DNA of 7,742 bases from Anaerohalosphaeraceae bacterium (GTDB lineage: Bacteria; Planctomycetota; Phycisphaerae; Sedimentisphaerales; Anaerohalosphaeraceae), in assembly GCA_030671565.1 (NCBI GenBank), contig DAOVIC010000088.1, positions 1 to 7,742 of the forward strand, written 5' to 3'. The notes below the pieces were generated by a model. The model was not told the DNA's origin. It worked only from the letters and a program-made list of their open reading frames with translations, and did no database searches. A program made the position numbers and the translations under genes. Shown here piece by piece: positions 6,676 to 7,742 of the stretch. Numbering within the stretch: the stretch's first letter is position 1; each line of letters starts with the position of its first letter.

Positions 6676-6771
6676 TTATATAAACAGGTTTGTGTTTGCC
6701 TGTTCGGCGTTGCTTAGGTACATCGCAACGCCGCCTTCTTCTACTCCTTCTATTAGTTCCTCCTTCTTGAT
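6676..6771 (-). pseudogene. Out-of-frame remnant of a DsrE-like C-terminus
   Basis: Read on the minus strand from 6771 to the TAA at 6678-6676, this stretch encodes IKKEELIEGVEEGGVAMYLS followed by NAEQANTNLFI, 31 residues in all. This closely resembles the end of DsrE/DsrF-like sulfur-transfer domains (from memory, IKKEELIDGVE, then GGVATYL, then a final NLFI). Such a domain often follows TusA in proteins of the same architecture as the gene upstream. The remnant is in the -1 frame relative to that gene and overlaps its last codons (6771-6753). The roughly 100-plus residues that should precede it are missing, and upstream in this frame the reading is an arginine-rich run unlike DsrE. It is best explained as a deletion scar. 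Family recognition is by eye, not by a search. Confidence 0.6.
6683..6733 (-). repeat. Two adjoining inverted repeats downstream of the sulfur-metabolism gene
   Basis: A perfect 9-bp inverted repeat, CGGCGTTGC (6705-6713) and GCAACGCCG (6725-6733), has an 11-nt loop. It directly abuts a 6-bp repeat, AACAGG (6683-6688) and CCTGTT (6699-6704), with a 10-nt loop. On the minus strand the second stem is followed by TTTATATAAT, so the pair could be a weak terminator for the leftward gene ending at 6753. Both lie inside the DsrE-like remnant, so coding constraint may explain part of the pattern. Confidence 0.5.
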
Positions 6772-7742
6772 TCGATTTGAGCGGCGTCGTCTGTTTGTTT
6801 TGGACTGCCTTTTATTACTGTTGCCTTGTGGCAGTTGTTTTCGGTTTCTATGCCTACGAAGGTGTTACCGGTACTGTCACACCATCCGGCGATGTCGGCG
6901 GCGAATCCGGGGTCCTTGCTGAATATCGCAATAGCCTGTCCATCGTTGATAGTGTCGAGGCTTTCTTTCAGCCGCATGATCGGGCCGGGGCACTGGATGC
7001 ATGTCGCGTCAATGGTGTAAGCTACCTGTGGTTTGCCATTTGCAATCATTCCGCATATTCCTGCATCGGATTGAATATTCGAGGTCATTTTCGATGGCTC
7101 CTTATTTGTGTGATCGGCGGTGAAAGCTTTGTATGTTTTATAGCCGCCGGTCAAGTTTTTGCATTTGAAATTGTTTTGTTTGAGTATTCTTGTGGCGAGG
7201 TAACCGCGGAGACCCACCTGGCACAGGATGAGTATCTCTTTGTTTGTGTCCAGTTCATCGAGACGGCTTCGCAGTTCGTCGAGCGGGATGTTAATTGCGT
7301 TTGGTATTGTGCCTGCCCGGAATTCAGCAGGTGTGCGAACGTCGAGTAGTATCTGGTCGCCATTGGTGTTTATTACGTCTTCGGTGTGGCAGACGGGCAT
7401 GTCGCCGTTTATTACGTTGGATGCGACGAAACCGGCGTAGTTTACGGGATCCTTTGCCGAACCGAATGGTGGTGCATAGGAAAGTTCAAGGTGTGTCAGA
7501 TCGTGGACGGTTAGTCCTGCGCGGATTGCTACGGCCATTACGTCGATCCTTTTGTCTATGCCTTTGGGGCCTATCGCCTGAGCGCCTAGTATGGTTCCTT
7601 TGTCAGGGTCGAAGATGAGCTTTAGTGTCATCTGGGCTGCGCCGGGATAGTAGCCTGCGTGGTGTGCGGGGTGGACGTAGATCTTTTCGTATTTTGTATC
7701 GGTGCTTTTGAGGGCTTTTTCGCTTTGGCCCGTTATGCCGAC
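6753..7742 (-). CDS. CoA-disulfide/persulfide reductase-type flavoprotein with rhodanese and TusA domains, C-terminal part
   Basis: The reading frame is open at the right edge, so the FAD and NAD(P)H domains are outside; 329 residues plus TAA are visible. Residues 1-115 are the pyridine-nucleotide-disulfide reductase dimerisation domain in its CoADR form, with SEKALK, YVHPAHHAGYYPGA, TLKLIFDP, DKRIDVMAVAIRAG and SYAPPFGSAKDPVNYAGF. The aromatic after APP is Phe93, where many CoADRs have Tyr. A rhodanese domain follows at about 120-210, with the active-site loop CQVGLRG (Cys174). A TusA-like domain at about 240-315 has CIQCPGP (Cys248 and Cys251). Such proteins reduce CoA-disulfide or CoA-persulfide and pass sulfane sulfur between domains in the cytoplasm. 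The last 14 residues (about 316-329) are not domain-like and end in SRRRN. Homologues often carry a DsrE-like domain after TusA; here it is missing, apart from an out-of-frame remnant just downstream. It converges on the transporter operon. Confidence 0.92.
   Translation of the reverse strand, partial: VGITGQSEKALKSTDTKYEKIYVHPAHHAGYYPGAAQMTLKLIFDPDKGTILGAQAIGPKGIDKRIDVMAVAIRAGLTVHDLTHLELSYAPPFGSAKDPVNYAGFVASNVINGDMPVCHTEDVINTNGDQILLDVRTPAEFRAGTIPNAINIPLDELRSRLDELDTNKEILILCQVGLRGYLATRILKQNNFKCKNLTGGYKTYKAFTADHTNKEPSKMTSNIQSDAGICGMIANGKPQVAYTIDATCIQCPGPIMRLKESLDTINDGQAIAIFSKDPGFAADIAGWCDSTGNTFVGIETENNCHKATVIKGSPKQTDDAAQIESRRRN

Noticed and set aside
6753..6771. Programmed -1 frameshift joining TusA to the DsrE-like tail, suggested by tandem AGG codons and a downstream stem
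   Set aside because: No standard slippery heptamer is present, and even with a shift the DsrE core would be missing, so a deletion scar is simpler.
6777..7349. A 190-codon plus-strand open frame opposite the rhodanese-TusA gene
   Set aside because: The minus strand here encodes clear rhodanese and TusA motifs with their catalytic cysteines; the plus-strand reading has none.

Overview
The window looks like bacterial chromosome of roughly balanced base composition. It holds seven protein-coding genes, two of them cut by the window edges, plus a short broken coding remnant. The gene set is a tungsten-type aldehyde:ferredoxin oxidoreductase, a secreted parallel beta-helix protein, Na+/phosphate transporter homologues carrying PhoU domains, and a CoA-disulfide/persulfide reductase fused to sulfur-carrier domains. 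Together these suggest an anaerobic or facultatively anaerobic bacterium. The mostly weak ribosome-binding sites and the DUF1565-like exported beta-helix protein would fit a planctomycete of the Phycisphaerae type, but that is a guess from gene content and not a demonstrated placement.

Layout. Positions 1-882 (+) are the C-terminal half of an aldehyde:ferredoxin oxidoreductase. Positions 903-2000 (+) encode a signal-peptide beta-helix protein. It is followed after 4 nt by an inositol-monophosphatase-family gene (2005-2781, TTG start). A 171-nt T-rich gap follows, with a candidate promoter, an imperfect pair of 11-bp repeats and a small leader hairpin. Then come two tandem paralogous Na/Pi cotransporter-PhoU fusions (2953-4647 and 4679-6364) and a 76-residue two-helix membrane protein (6404-6634), closed by a rho-independent terminator at 6635-6673. 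From the far edge, on the minus strand, a gene runs from 7742 to 6753 and converges on this operon. It encodes the end of a CoADR-type flavoprotein followed by rhodanese and TusA domains.

How the genes fit together. The two transporters and the small membrane protein look like one phosphate-related transcription unit. The beta-helix and phosphatase genes are probably translationally coupled, but no shared pathway is evident. The minus-strand gene belongs to persulfide or sulfane-sulfur metabolism.

The most interesting observation is downstream of the TusA domain of the minus-strand gene. The DNA at 6771-6676 encodes, in the -1 frame, what looks like the last 31 residues of a DsrE-like domain, the module that often follows TusA in this family. 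The bulk of that domain is absent. This suggests that a CoADR-rhodanese-TusA-DsrE protein lost its DsrE module by deletion, leaving an out-of-frame scar. Other points of note are the gapless 60 percent identity of the two transporters, a 31-nt perfectly identical stretch at their 3' ends, and a strand-wide base skew visible in genes of both orientations. I did not find a convincing new multi-gene system.
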